Shown: positions 45,628 through 54,069 of the stretch, one piece after another | Position numbering within the stretch: the first letter of the stretch is position 1 | How the letters are laid out: the number at the start of each line of letters is the position of its first letter | NCBI GenBank assembly: GCA_016710625.1 | Contig: JADJVK010000011.1 | Coordinates: forward strand, 1 to 64,000 | Length of the DNA stretch: 64,000 nucleotides | Source of the DNA: Saprospiraceae bacterium | Lineage (GTDB): Bacteria > Bacteroidota > Bacteroidia > Chitinophagales > Saprospiraceae | Direction: 5' to 3' | The notes under the pieces: generated by a model | What the model was told of the DNA's origin: nothing | The model's input: only the letters and a program-made list of their open reading frames with translations | Databases searched by the model: none | Program-made: the position numbers and the translations under genes

Positions 45628-46482
45628 TTATTTCAATTCATTTAATGATTTCTCATTCATCTTGATATAAGCTGCATCATTCTCTTTTTTTGCTTCATTC
45701 AAAGATTGAGTGAAAGCTTCAATTGCACCTTTTTTATCTCCAGCTTCTGCATAGATTTGTCCTTTCATTCTCATCACCCAATATCTATTGCAAGCTCCTT
45801 TCTCACAAGCCATATCCATCCATTTCTTTGCTTGAACTATATCTTTTTTATTATCAAAATAGTAGGAAGCAGCTTGATAATAATCATTTCCAGTCGGTCC
45901 ATCTATTTTGCTTTTTATACTTGCCATCACTTTGCTATCCGTATCCACCGTGAAAGGCACTGAAATAATTGAATTTTCCCAAATGATATCAATTGTAGCA
46001 CCATTTGGTTTTACATTATTGATCGCCATAGTGAAACTTTCTACAGTAGGCATTGTAGGCATTGCTTTAGTTGTAAATCGAGCAACATCATCTTCTACTT
46101 TATAATCTTTAGGGTCATTTCCTGCTAATTTCGTATTTTTATTAAAAATAACAGTCCATTCTTTTTCGGTTGGAATCGACAAGATTATATAAGTTCCTTT
46201 TGCCACTTTATTATTATTGATAATAACATCGTCGCCAAAAGTTACAAAAGTGCCACTATTTGCACCTGTTCTCCACATTGAACCATAAGGAACTACATCG
46301 CCAAAAGCCTTCCTTCCTTTTAAGCTTGGACGGAAATATTCGATTGTCACATCGCTTAATCCGACAGTTTGAGTTACTTTCGCAGCAGGACTTGTACGAG
46401 GAGTACTAATTTGAGCAAATAAAGTATTTGATAATACAATTGCGAATAAAGCAATTAGAAAACTAGTTTTCATTTTTTTCAT
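45628..46482 (-). CDS. DUF2911 family secreted protein
   Basis: 284 residues. A signal peptide (FLIALFAIVLSNTLFAQ) is followed by the DUF2911 core (GLSDVTIEYFRPSLKGRKAFGDVVPYGSMWRTGANSGTFVTFGDDVIINN ... KGTYIILSIPTEKEWTVIFNK), common in Bacteroidota and of unknown function. Residues about 190-284 look like TPR-type helices (AKKWMDMACEKGACNRYWVMRMKGQIYAEAGDKKGAIEAFTQSLNEAKK). The start at 46482 or three codons later both fit. It is a single gene. Confidence 0.85.
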   Translation of the reverse strand: MKKMKTSFLIALFAIVLSNTLFAQISTPRTSPAAKVTQTVGLSDVTIEYFRPSLKGRKAFGDVVPYGSMWRTGANSGTFVTFGDDVIINNNKVAKGTYIILSIPTEKEWTVIFNKNTKLAGNDPKDYKVEDDVARFTTKAMPTMPTVESFTMAINNVKPNGATIDIIWENSIISVPFTVDTDSKVMASIKSKIDGPTGNDYYQAASYYFDNKKDIVQAKKWMDMACEKGACNRYWVMRMKGQIYAEAGDKKGAIEAFTQSLNEAKKENDAAYIKMNEKSLNELK

Positions 46483-46587
46483 CTTTCAAAAATTATTCTT
46501 TAAGTTTGTTAAAAATTGTTTCAAAGTTAGTTATAACATAACTATTTTTTTCAATACTTGTTTAAACTATTATTAATTTTATTCAAA

Positions 46588-48396
46588 TTGACTACCGAAG
46601 ATTTCAAATTAATATCGTCAACCATCCCAAATAGTCCTGGTATTTATAAGTTTGTCCACAAAAGTGGAGAAATTTTATATGTAGGAAAAGCAAAAAATCT
46701 GAAATCGAGAGTTACCTCCTATTTTGGTGAAAGGAGAGATCGATTAGCAAAAACAAGAGCTTTAGTAAAAAAAGCGAATAATCTTGAATTTACGATAGTA
46801 GAAACAGAGCAAGATGCTTTACTTTTGGAATGTACATTAATCAAAAAGCATCAACCCAAATACAATGTGATGCTGAAAGATGGAAAATCGTATCCATATA
46901 TTTGTGTAAAAAATGAAAGATTTCCTAGAGTTTTTCTTACCAGAAGGGTTATAAAAGACGGCTCTTCCTATTATGGACCCTATGTATCCGTTCCGCAAGC
47001 CTATATCATTATTGATCTGATAAAAAATTTATTTCCATTAAGAACTTGTTCTTTTAATTTATCCGAAGAGCTTATAAAAAAGAAAAAATATAAGGTTTGT
47101 CTTGAATATCATATTAAAAATTGCATGGGAGCTTGTGAAGGCTTTGAGAGTGAGGCAGAATATAACCAAAAGATTGTTCAGATAAAGAATATGCTTAAGG
47201 GTCATTTTGGCTCGGTCAAGGCACATTTAAAGAAAGAAATGCAGGAATTGTCGGAAAATCTAGCCTTTGAAAAAGCACAACTCCTAAAAGAAAAATTAGC
47301 TGCATTCGAGGATTATCAAGGTAAATCGACCGTAGTTAGTACTACGATTCAGGATGTAGATGTATTCAGTATAGCTTCAGACGAACAGGATGCATATGTC
47401 AATTATCTAAAAGTGGCAAATGGAGCAATTATAACTACTTACACTTTGGAAATGGCAAAAAACTTAAATGAGGAAGAGTCTGAATTATTGGCTTATGCAA
47501 TCGATATTATTCGAGAACAATTTAATAGTATTGCTCCAGAAGTAATTATTGCTAAGGATATTGATTTGATAGATACTACATTACAAAAAACTGTTCCGAA
47601 GATAGGCGACAAAAAAAAGCTTCTAGAATTGTCTGAAAAAAATGTACAGTATTTTCTATTACAAAAGCGGAAGGAGGCAATAAATAAACAAAATAAGCAG
47701 ACCAATGCTGAAAGGATTTTAAAAACACTTCAAACTGATTTGCAAATGAGCCAAGTTCCACTACATATAGAATGTTTTGACAACTCAAATATTCAGGGTA
47801 CCAATCCTGTTTCATCCTGTATTGTTTTCAAAAATGCAAAGTCAAGTAATAAGGATTATCGGCATTATAATGTGAAAACTGTAGAAGGACCCAACGATTT
47901 TGCAACAATGGAGGAAGTGGTTTATAGAAGATATAAGCGATTATTAGCAGAATCGAAGCCCTTGCCTCAGTTAATCATCATTGATGGTGGAAAAGGACAA
48001 TTGAGTTCAGCAGTAAAGAGCTTGACAGCCTTGGGTATTTTGGATAAGGTGACAGTAGTTGGCATTGCCAAAAGATTAGAAGAAATATTTTTCCCTGGCG
48101 ACAATTTGCCTCTTTATATCAATAAAAAATCTGAATCTCTAAAACTTATTCAACAATGTCGGAACGAAGCCCATCGATTTGCTATTACTTTCCATAGAAA
48201 CCAAAGGTCGAAAAATTTCATTGGTACTGAAATCACTCATATACCGGGTGTTGGAGCGGCGACTGCTGAAAAATTGCTCAAACATTTTGGTTCAGTTAAG
48301 AAGTTGGCAGAAGCATCGAATATGGAAATAGAAACAGTGGCAGGAAAAGCAATTGCTAGAAAAGTAATAACTTATTTTGGAGGGGAGGAAATTTGA
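46588..48396 (+). CDS. uvrC: Excinuclease ABC subunit C
   Basis: About 602 residues. It makes the two incisions of nucleotide excision repair. The GIY-YIG domain is at the N-terminus (PNSPGIYKFVHKSGEILYVGKAKNLKSRVTSYF). The UVR motif (HLKKEMQELSENLAFEKAQLLKEKLAAFEDY), the RNase-H-like nuclease (IECFDNSNIQGTNPVSSCIVF ... LIIIDGGKGQL) and the C-terminal helix-hairpin-helix (HIPGVGAATAEKLLKHFGSVKKL) are all present. I take the TTG at 46588 because TTEDFKLISSTIPNSPGIY fits the family; the frame is also open from a TTG at 46558. No ATG is available near it. uvrB lies in the same window at 61985. Confidence 0.93.
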   Translation: MTTEDFKLISSTIPNSPGIYKFVHKSGEILYVGKAKNLKSRVTSYFGERRDRLAKTRALVKKANNLEFTIVETEQDALLLECTLIKKHQPKYNVMLKDGKSYPYICVKNERFPRVFLTRRVIKDGSSYYGPYVSVPQAYIIIDLIKNLFPLRTCSFNLSEELIKKKKYKVCLEYHIKNCMGACEGFESEAEYNQKIVQIKNMLKGHFGSVKAHLKKEMQELSENLAFEKAQLLKEKLAAFEDYQGKSTVVSTTIQDVDVFSIASDEQDAYVNYLKVANGAIITTYTLEMAKNLNEEESELLAYAIDIIREQFNSIAPEVIIAKDIDLIDTTLQKTVPKIGDKKKLLELSEKNVQYFLLQKRKEAINKQNKQTNAERILKTLQTDLQMSQVPLHIECFDNSNIQGTNPVSSCIVFKNAKSSNKDYRHYNVKTVEGPNDFATMEEVVYRRYKRLLAESKPLPQLIIIDGGKGQLSSAVKSLTALGILDKVTVVGIAKRLEEIFFPGDNLPLYINKKSESLKLIQQCRNEAHRFAITFHRNQRSKNFIGTEITHIPGVGAATAEKLLKHFGSVKKLAEASNMEIETVAGKAIARKVITYFGGEEI

Positions 48397-48416
48397 CCAA
48401 TTAAAATATTTAACAA

Positions 48417-49344
48417 ATGGCAAAGAACATTAACAATATACACGACAAGTTTTTCAAAGAAATGATGGCAGACAAACAGAACGCTATAGATTTCTTTCAA
48501 TTCTTTTTACCAAAAAATATAGTAGCTTTACTAGATTTAAAAACACTTGAACAACAAAAAAATAGTTTTACGGCGCCACATTTAAAAGAAGTATTTTCTG
48601 ATGCGATATTCTTAATACGAATGGCAAATTCAGCGGATGAGGTTTATATATCCATACTTTTAGAACATAAAAGCATCAAAGAAACATATGCTTCTTTTCA
48701 AATCCTAAGCTATCTTAGTCATTTTTATGAAGAGCAAATAAAAAGTAAAAAGCCATTAAAACTCATATTGCCATTTTTGTTTTATCATGGGAAGACCGAT
48801 TGGTTACTAAAAAAGATACCTGATTTTTTTACAGAAATACCTAATGAATTAAAACCATTTATTCCAGCTTTCGATATATTTTTTATAGATTTAAAAAAAA
48901 TGGATGATGAAGAAATTTTCAGCTTAATGAATACATTTCTATCATCAGCCTTAATTGTTCAAAAATACAGTAACAACCCAAAAGATTTAGTAATCCAATT
49001 CATTAGAATAATCAATACCTTATCTAATTATACAAACAGAAACTTTTTTGTATCTTTAATCGTTTATTTTTTTAACTATTCAGAATTGAATGAACAAAAA
49101 TTAATTGAAATATTAGATAAAATACCTGCCACAATAAAAAGTGAAATTATGAGTACGTATGAATTAATTGAACAAAAAGGGGTTGAGAAGAAAGAAAGGA
49201 ATCGAGAAAGGAATCGAAAAAGGACTTAATCAGGTTGTTTTAACTGCCTTTAAGCAAGGAGTAGATATTTCTCTCATCGCAAATATTACAAATCTTAATA
49301 TTGAAAAAGTAAAATCCATACTTGCAAAAGAAGGTTTGATTTAA
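48417..49344 (+). pseudogene. Rpn-family nuclease (PD-(D/E)XK transposase-like), frameshifted near its end
   Basis: The ATG at 48417 opens a protein with the Rpn/YhgA-like start (NIHDKFFKEMMADKQNAIDFFQFFLP), the DAIF...ILLEHKS nuclease core with D-x-E-x-K spacing, and the usual PFLFYHGKTDW. The frame ends at 49229 in a wrong Arg-rich tail. One base fewer in the AGAAAGAAAGG run (49190-49199) restores the family's repeat-rich C-terminus (GIEKGIEKGLNQVVLTAFKQGVDISLIANITNLNIEKVKSILAKEGLI) to the stop at 49342-49344. Members promote recombination or act as phage-defence nucleases in some bacteria. The run-length change could be real phase variation or an error. It lies 20 bases after uvrC. Confidence 0.75.
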
Positions 49345-49568
49345 TCTTTTTCTATTGATTTTCTACTATTTAAACTCCTTGTCAAATATTAAATAAAATC
49401 TACTTTTAGCTTTCTCACCTTATATTGCAACTGCTTCAATAAGGTTAAATGTATTGATAATTAGTCATTCCTTTCTTAATCGTCATAATGATTGACTACA
49501 AAAAATACTTCATCATAATTTCCTCTATTATTAAAAATGGATTCCATTATCTAAAAAAATTAAAATTA

Positions 49569-49616
49569 TTTGGAAAAATAATAAAATTATATTTACTTTG
49601 TATTTCAAAGTACTTT
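49569..49616 (+). promoter_or_regulatory. Promoter with overlapping palindromic operator
   Basis: TTTG (49569-49572), 20 bases, then TTACTTTG (49593-49600) form a near-consensus promoter. The -7 box overlaps the inverted repeat ACTTTG-n5-CAAAGT (49595-49611), and AAAGTACTTT (49607-49616) is a second, overlapping palindrome. The ATG of the membrane protein follows at once (49618). A protein bound here would block transcription. Confidence 0.6.
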
Positions 49617-49617
49617 T

Positions 49618-50238
49618 ATGGAAAAATCAGATTATTTACAGCAATTATCAGATATTAAAAATATCATCGAAAAAAGCACAAAATTTAAAGCTCTTAGTGG
49701 CTTTTCAGGCATACTTGCTGGAATTTATGCATTAGTCGGAGCCTTTTTAGCATATAGAATTGTAAAAAATTCAGATTCCATAAATTATTACGATTTGCAA
49801 AATCTAGTTCAATCTGAAAATTTAATAAAATTACTTTTATTGGCATTAACCATATTTTTTGCATCACTATTTACTGGTTTGTATTTCAGTGCTCAAAATG
49901 CTAAAAAACACCAAATGAACTTATGGACTCCAGCCGCAAAAAAAGTATTGATGAACTTCGGAATTCCTATGTTGGTGGGTGGCATTTTCGCTATATCCGT
50001 TATTCTGAAAGGATATTTGACTTTAATTTCACCAATTTGTCTGTTATTTTATGGCTTAGCACTGCTCAATGCAGCAAATTATACTTTTAATGAAACGAAA
50101 ATATTGGGGTATGCAATTTTATTGATTGGTTGCATCTCTTTATTTACTCCTGGTTTGGGACTATATCTATGGGCATTAGGATTTGGTGTATTTCATATCA
50201 TTTATGGAGTATTCATGTATAATAAATATGAAAAGTGA
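49618..50238 (+). CDS. Integral membrane protein, unknown function
   Basis: 206 residues with about six membrane helices (SGFSGILAGIYALVGAFLAYRIV, LIKLLLLALTIFFASLFTGLYF, FGIPMLVGGIFAISVILKG, YLTLISPICLLFYGLALLNAA, ILGYAILLIGCISLFTPGLGLYLW). No family is recognised with certainty. Its stop overlaps the start of the regulator gene by four bases (GTGA), so they are translationally coupled. Such protein-regulator pairs next to creD recur in Bacteroidota. A membrane stress or sensing role is inferred only from context. Confidence 0.7.
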   Translation: MEKSDYLQQLSDIKNIIEKSTKFKALSGFSGILAGIYALVGAFLAYRIVKNSDSINYYDLQNLVQSENLIKLLLLALTIFFASLFTGLYFSAQNAKKHQMNLWTPAAKKVLMNFGIPMLVGGIFAISVILKGYLTLISPICLLFYGLALLNAANYTFNETKILGYAILLIGCISLFTPGLGLYLWALGFGVFHIIYGVFMYNKYEK

Positions 50239-50531
50239 AATCATTCAACGATCTAAATAAAGCTTTTGAAAATAGAATTCGCCTTGGTATCATGTCTATG
50301 CTAATGGTGGAAGACGCTATTGAATTTAATACACTAAAAAATAATTTGGAAGTTACTGATGGCAACCTTGCCAGCCATATTAAGGCTTTGGAGTTATTGA
50401 ATTATATTGTTTATGAAAAATCATTTTTTGAAAGAAAACCTTTGACAAAATATAAAATAACAATTCTTGGGAAACAAGAGTTTATCAAACATTTGAATGC
50501 ACTTGAAATGTTGCTCAATAATCTAAAATAA
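50235..50531 (+). CDS. Winged-helix transcriptional regulator
   Basis: 98 residues starting at GTG 50235. A winged-helix fold (HTH_34/MarR-like) is seen: NRIRLGIMSMLMVEDAIEFNTLKNNLEVTDGNLASHIKALELLNYIVYEKSFFERKPLTKYKITILGK, with the recognition helix around DGNLASHIKALE. Small regulators of this group bind as dimers to palindromes. The likely targets are the near-identical inverted repeats before the membrane-protein gene and before creD, which would make it an autoregulator of all three genes. Confidence 0.85.
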   Translation: MKSFNDLNKAFENRIRLGIMSMLMVEDAIEFNTLKNNLEVTDGNLASHIKALELLNYIVYEKSFFERKPLTKYKITILGKQEFIKHLNALEMLLNNLK

Positions 50532-50547
50532 TTTTTTTTATACTTAA

Positions 50548-50570
50548 ACTTTGAATCTCAAAGTACTTTT
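50548..50570 (+). promoter_or_regulatory. Second copy of the palindromic operator, before creD
   Basis: ACTTTGA-ATC-TCAAAGT (50548-50564) is a perfect 7-bp inverted repeat followed by ACTTTT, matching the site at 49595-49616 at nearly every base. It is about 40 bases upstream of the creD ATG. Confidence 0.65.
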
Positions 50571-50601
50571 TTATTATTTAAAACAATTAAATAAATTTAA
50601 A

Positions 50602-51903
50602 ATGGAAATTAAATCTTTAGAAAAAACAAAAAACACCAATATTTATATTAAAATTGGTCTGATTGTATTTTTGTTTGTCATATTAATCATTCCCATCTCG
50701 ATGACAATATCGTTAATCGAAGAAAGGCAATCCCTCCAGCAAAATGTTTTCAAAGAAATTGGCGATTCTTGGGGGAAAGAACAAACCATTGTAAGCCCTG
50801 TAATTTGTGTACCATATTCAACTATTGAAGTTGTGAATGACAAAAAACAAGCTATAAACCATTTGCTTTATATTACACCAGAAACGATACAAGTCAATAG
50901 TGACGTGAATAGTGAAATCAGGAAAAAAGGAATTTTCAATTGCATTGTGTATCAAAGTGATGTAGAAATAAAAGGAAATTTTAAAACGAATATCCAAGAC
51001 ATTCAGAATATCCAATGGGATCAAGCAACCCTAATTACAGGAATCTCCGATCCAACTAGAATCAATAAAAAAGTTACGATGAATTGGGATGGGAAAGATA
51101 TTGAATCTAATCCCTCCACAAAATATACGAATTTTGTCCAAAACGGCATTCATCAAAACATTGCTATCGAGCCCAATAAATCCTATCAATTTGCGATGAA
51201 AATAAACCTAAATGGATCAAACTCAATCAGCTATACGCCAACAGGAAAAGAGAACAATATTTTCACAAAATGCAATTGGTCTTCTCCCTCTTTTTTTGGA
51301 ACCAACTTGCCCAATAAAAAAGAAATAAGTGATAAAGGGTTTACTGCCAACTGGTCCACAAGTGAATTTAATCGCTCTTTTCCGCAAAGTTGGAGCGATG
51401 ATAAGTTCAATATGAAATTACTATCAAATGAATATTTTGGTGTAAAATTGATAGAGACAGCCAATCATTATCAACAAAATACAAGAACGGTCAAATACTC
51501 ATTCTTAATAATTGGTTTGAGTTTTTTGGTCTATTTTTTATTCGAAATTTTGTTCAAAATAAATGTCCATATCCTCCAATATCTTTTGATTGGGGCTAGT
51601 TTAGCCTTGTTTTATGTGCTATTACTGTCCTTTTCAGAACAAGTAGGCTTCAGAAATGCTTATATAATTTCCTTTATTGCAACTTTAAGTCTAATTCTTT
51701 TTTACTCGAAAAATATATTTCAGCAATGGAAACCAGTTGGCATCTTGGCAACATTGATGACTATTTTATATGCCTATATTTATGTATTGCTGATGTTGGA
51801 AGATTATTCTTTATTGGTAGGCTCCATCGGATTATTTTTTATCCTATTTACCATCATGTATATTACCAGAAAAACCAATTGGTTTGAAGTGGGAAAAGGG
51901 TAA
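50602..51903 (+). CDS. creD: CreD-like inner membrane protein
   Basis: 433 residues from the ATG at 50602. A longer frame from 50551 would start inside the operator and is rejected. An N-terminal membrane helix (IGLIVFLFVILIIPISMTISLI) is followed by EERQSLQQNVFKEIGDSWGKEQTIVSPVICVPY, the CreD signature. After a large periplasmic beta-rich region come about five closing helices (YSFLIIGLSFLVYFLFEILF, LLIGASLALFYVLLLSFSE, LLVGSIGLFFILFTIMYI). CreD supports cell-envelope integrity in E. coli. Regulation here is likely by the winged-helix protein encoded just before it. A terminator follows at once. Confidence 0.9.
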   Translation: MEIKSLEKTKNTNIYIKIGLIVFLFVILIIPISMTISLIEERQSLQQNVFKEIGDSWGKEQTIVSPVICVPYSTIEVVNDKKQAINHLLYITPETIQVNSDVNSEIRKKGIFNCIVYQSDVEIKGNFKTNIQDIQNIQWDQATLITGISDPTRINKKVTMNWDGKDIESNPSTKYTNFVQNGIHQNIAIEPNKSYQFAMKINLNGSNSISYTPTGKENNIFTKCNWSSPSFFGTNLPNKKEISDKGFTANWSTSEFNRSFPQSWSDDKFNMKLLSNEYFGVKLIETANHYQQNTRTVKYSFLIIGLSFLVYFLFEILFKINVHILQYLLIGASLALFYVLLLSFSEQVGFRNAYIISFIATLSLILFYSKNIFQQWKPVGILATLMTILYAYIYVLLMLEDYSLLVGSIGLFFILFTIMYITRKTNWFEVGKG

Positions 51904-51914
51904 ATTCCAAAAAG

Positions 51915-51948
51915 AGACTTGAGTTGAAAAATACTCAAGTCTTTTTTT
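51915..51948 (+). terminator. Terminator of creD
   Basis: AGACTTGAGT (51915-51924) pairs perfectly with ACTCAAGTCT (51933-51942) and is followed by a seven-T run that touches the left 111-bp repeat. Confidence 0.9.
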
Positions 51949-52057
51949 CACAATCGTAGATTGCTGCATTGCTCTTCTGGCAGGTAAAATAGCTGCTAAA
52001 AGGCAGATGGTTAGGACGATGCTACAAACCGCAAAAATGTCAAAAATTCTGATTTCA
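51947..52057 (-). repeat. Left 111-bp direct repeat: copy of the end of the permease gene
   Basis: It matches 52848-52958 at 107 of 111 bases by eye, in the same orientation. On the minus strand it encodes EIRIFDIFAVCSIVLTICLLAAILPARRAMQQSTIVK, the permease C-terminus, but with no stop after TIVK. Upstream of the repeat the frame gives NFYGMYINKYSSKG, unlike the intact gene, so it is a fragment of a related gene or a recombinant end. Confidence 0.85.
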
Positions 52058-52128
52058 CCCTTGCTGGAATATTTATTGATGTACATTCCATAAAAATTGA
52101 AGCTAAAATAGCAATTAAATTAAAAATC

Positions 52129-52374
52129 TCAATTATTTATCTTTTCTAGCAATTCTTCTTTACTAATTTCTAAAACTTGAGAAACTTCATTCAGAATTTT
52201 TGAAAGAAGTCCTATTTTTATTGGATCATGATTTGGAATAGTAATATGATGTTCGGTATTTTCAACTACCCTAGACAATCTGATATGGCTTCCTTTTTGT
52301 CTAGTAACTTTGTATCCAACTTTGGAAAGTTTCTTAACTAAACTTATTCCAGACTCATCTCTCGAAAGTTTCAT
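52129..52374 (-). CDS. hicA: HicA-like mRNA interferase toxin
   Basis: 81 residues. The double-stranded-RNA-binding-like fold of HicA is seen, with the active-site His in KVTRQKGSHIRLSR and the HxIxIPNHDPIKIGLLSKILNEV core. It would cleave mRNA when free of antitoxin. The start overlaps the hicB stop by four bases, so the antitoxin is translated first. The pair lies between two 111-bp direct repeats. Confidence 0.88.
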   Translation of the reverse strand: MKLSRDESGISLVKKLSKVGYKVTRQKGSHIRLSRVVENTEHHITIPNHDPIKIGLLSKILNEVSQVLEISKEELLEKINN

Positions 52375-52574
52375 GCTGTCAAAACTTCATCTTTGACAAA
52401 ATGCATTCTAATTATTCGTTTAACATTGTCATCAAAATGGCAAGAAACTGCTTCAATTATATTTTCTTTTAATTCTGTCCAATTTTCTCCTTCTGTAAAA
52501 ATGGATAAGCCAAGAGCCTCTGCTTCATATCCACCATCTATAGACTCGTTAATCACAAATATAACTTCACTCAT
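52371..52574 (-). CDS. hicB: HicB-like antitoxin, short form
   Basis: 67 residues (VIFVINESIDGGYEAEALGLSIFTEGENWTELKENIIEAVSCHF), the partial RNase-H-like fold of HicB that masks HicA. No DNA-binding (HTH or RHH) part is present, so autoregulation by HicB alone is unlikely. The order antitoxin-toxin with overlap is standard for hicBA of this type. The minus strand has TATCTTTG at 52593-52600, a good -7 element 18 bases upstream. Confidence 0.82.
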   Translation of the reverse strand: MSEVIFVINESIDGGYEAEALGLSIFTEGENWTELKENIIEAVSCHFDDNVKRIIRMHFVKDEVLTA

Positions 52575-52600
52575 TATTTACATTTTATATTGCAAAGATA

Positions 52601-52847
52601 ACGATTTTTTTTAACAAATCTTTTAGGATATAGTACATATAAATCCCTGCTAGCACAAAATCTTCCCCCCCAATATACAAAGCTCATTAGGTTCTTCAGA
52701 ACCTTAACGTGTTGGCTACAAGTCTCCTGACTTGTAAATACAAGTTATGAGAGTTGCAACCATAAAGCATCGATTCAGGAAAATCTAACAAGCTTAAAGA
52801 TGTAGTGCAAGCTGGTGGCACCAAATCTCTGTACTTGTCTTTTTTAT
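52601..52847. other. Hairpin-bearing stretch beside hicBA, no gene
   Basis: It contains AGGTTC-TTCA-GAACCT (52689-52704) and ACAAGTC-TCCT-GACTTGT (52718-52735), two neat stem-loops, and no ORF of note. It lies inside the direct-repeat-bounded segment and may be a remnant of what carried hicBA in. Confidence 0.4.
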
Positions 52848-54051
52848 TTCACAATCGTAGATTGCTGCATAGCCCTTCTGGCAGGTAAAATCGCTGCTAA
52901 TAGGCAGATGGTTAGGACGATGCTACAAACCGCAAAAATGTCAAAAATTCTGATTTCAGCAGGATAACATTCCACCAACATCCCTTCCAATTTGAAAAGG
53001 CAATAATTTTTTTGTAAATAATACAATATTAATGCAATTATCGTCCCCATCAAACAACTGACTATTCCCATTAATAAGCCATCACTCAAAAATATATTTC
53101 GCACCAATTGATCACTTGCTCCAATGGCTTTCAATGTAGCAATGTCTCTTTTTTTCTCAATTACCATCATCCATAATGCACCAATCAAATTGAAAGATAT
53201 CAAAATCATCATGAAGGAAAGTATCGCAAAAGTGATCCACTTTTCAATATTGGTAATTTGATGAATAGCAGCATCTTGTTCGTATCTGTCTTTCACCAAA
53301 AATCCATCCCCTAAAACCATTCTTATTTTATTTGCAACCTCAACTGGCGATTTTCCATAGGTACATTTTATTTCTAATGAACTTACTTCATCCTTCACTT
53401 CAAGCAATTCTCTCACTAAATCAATATTTGAAATAATATATTGATAATCAATTTCTTGCTGAGCAGAAAAAACAGCAATTGGGTTCATATACCTTCTAGC
53501 ATATTGTTGCTGTAAGGGTCCATCATCTTCCTTTTAGGCATAAAAACAGAAATTGATGTTAGCTGATCATCCAAATTCACCGCTAATTTATTCCGCATAC
53601 CTGAGCCTAAAATTGCAAAATATTGATTTTCACCACCAACTTTATAAGTTCCTTCTTGAATAATATTGCTAAAATCAGTAACAACTTTGTAATTTTCATC
53701 CACTCCTTTGAGTATTCCAAAATCTTGTGCTCCTTTGTATTCAAAAAAGGAGGTTTCCTCAAGTGTCTGTGCCACAGCAAAAACACCATCCAGTGTCTGC
53801 ATTTTTTTCAACAAAATGCTATCACAATGAAAAAACTTGCCGCTTTTTGCAGTAATCTTAATATCAGGATTGAACGAACTAGACATATTGGATATCATAT
53901 GTTCAAAACCATTGAACACAGATAACAACAAAATCATGGCAGCTGTCCCTATTGCAAGACCCAAAACCGCCAATCCAGAAATTATATTGATGGCATTTGT
54001 TGATTTTTTCCCGAAAAGGTATCTTTTGGCGAATAAAAAGGATAGATTCAT
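52844..54051 (-). pseudogene. LolC/LolE-type ABC transporter permease, one frameshift
   Basis: The start at 54051 gives the family's opening (NLSFLFAKRYLFGKKSTNAINIISGLAVLGLAIGTAAMILLLSVFNGFE) and the MacB-like periplasmic domain. It stops at 53485 in PYSNNMLEGI. The next frame begins with an overlapping ATGA (53488) and continues the protein without a gap (NPIAVFSAQQEIDYQYI ... the FtsX core with three helices ... ILPARRAMQQSTIVK). Together they give about 400 residues, the normal size. No slippery site is visible. The family extracts lipoproteins from the inner membrane with LolD. The last 111 bases are duplicated at 51947. Error or true loss cannot be told apart. Confidence 0.8.
52848..52958 (-). 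repeat. Right 111-bp direct repeat inside the permease gene
   Basis: The other copy of 51947-52057, with four mismatches by eye. It includes the last 36 codons of the permease gene, and so keeps that gene's end intact next to the hicBA segment. Confidence 0.85.
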
Positions 54052-54069
54052 GCAATAAAAATAAGCATT

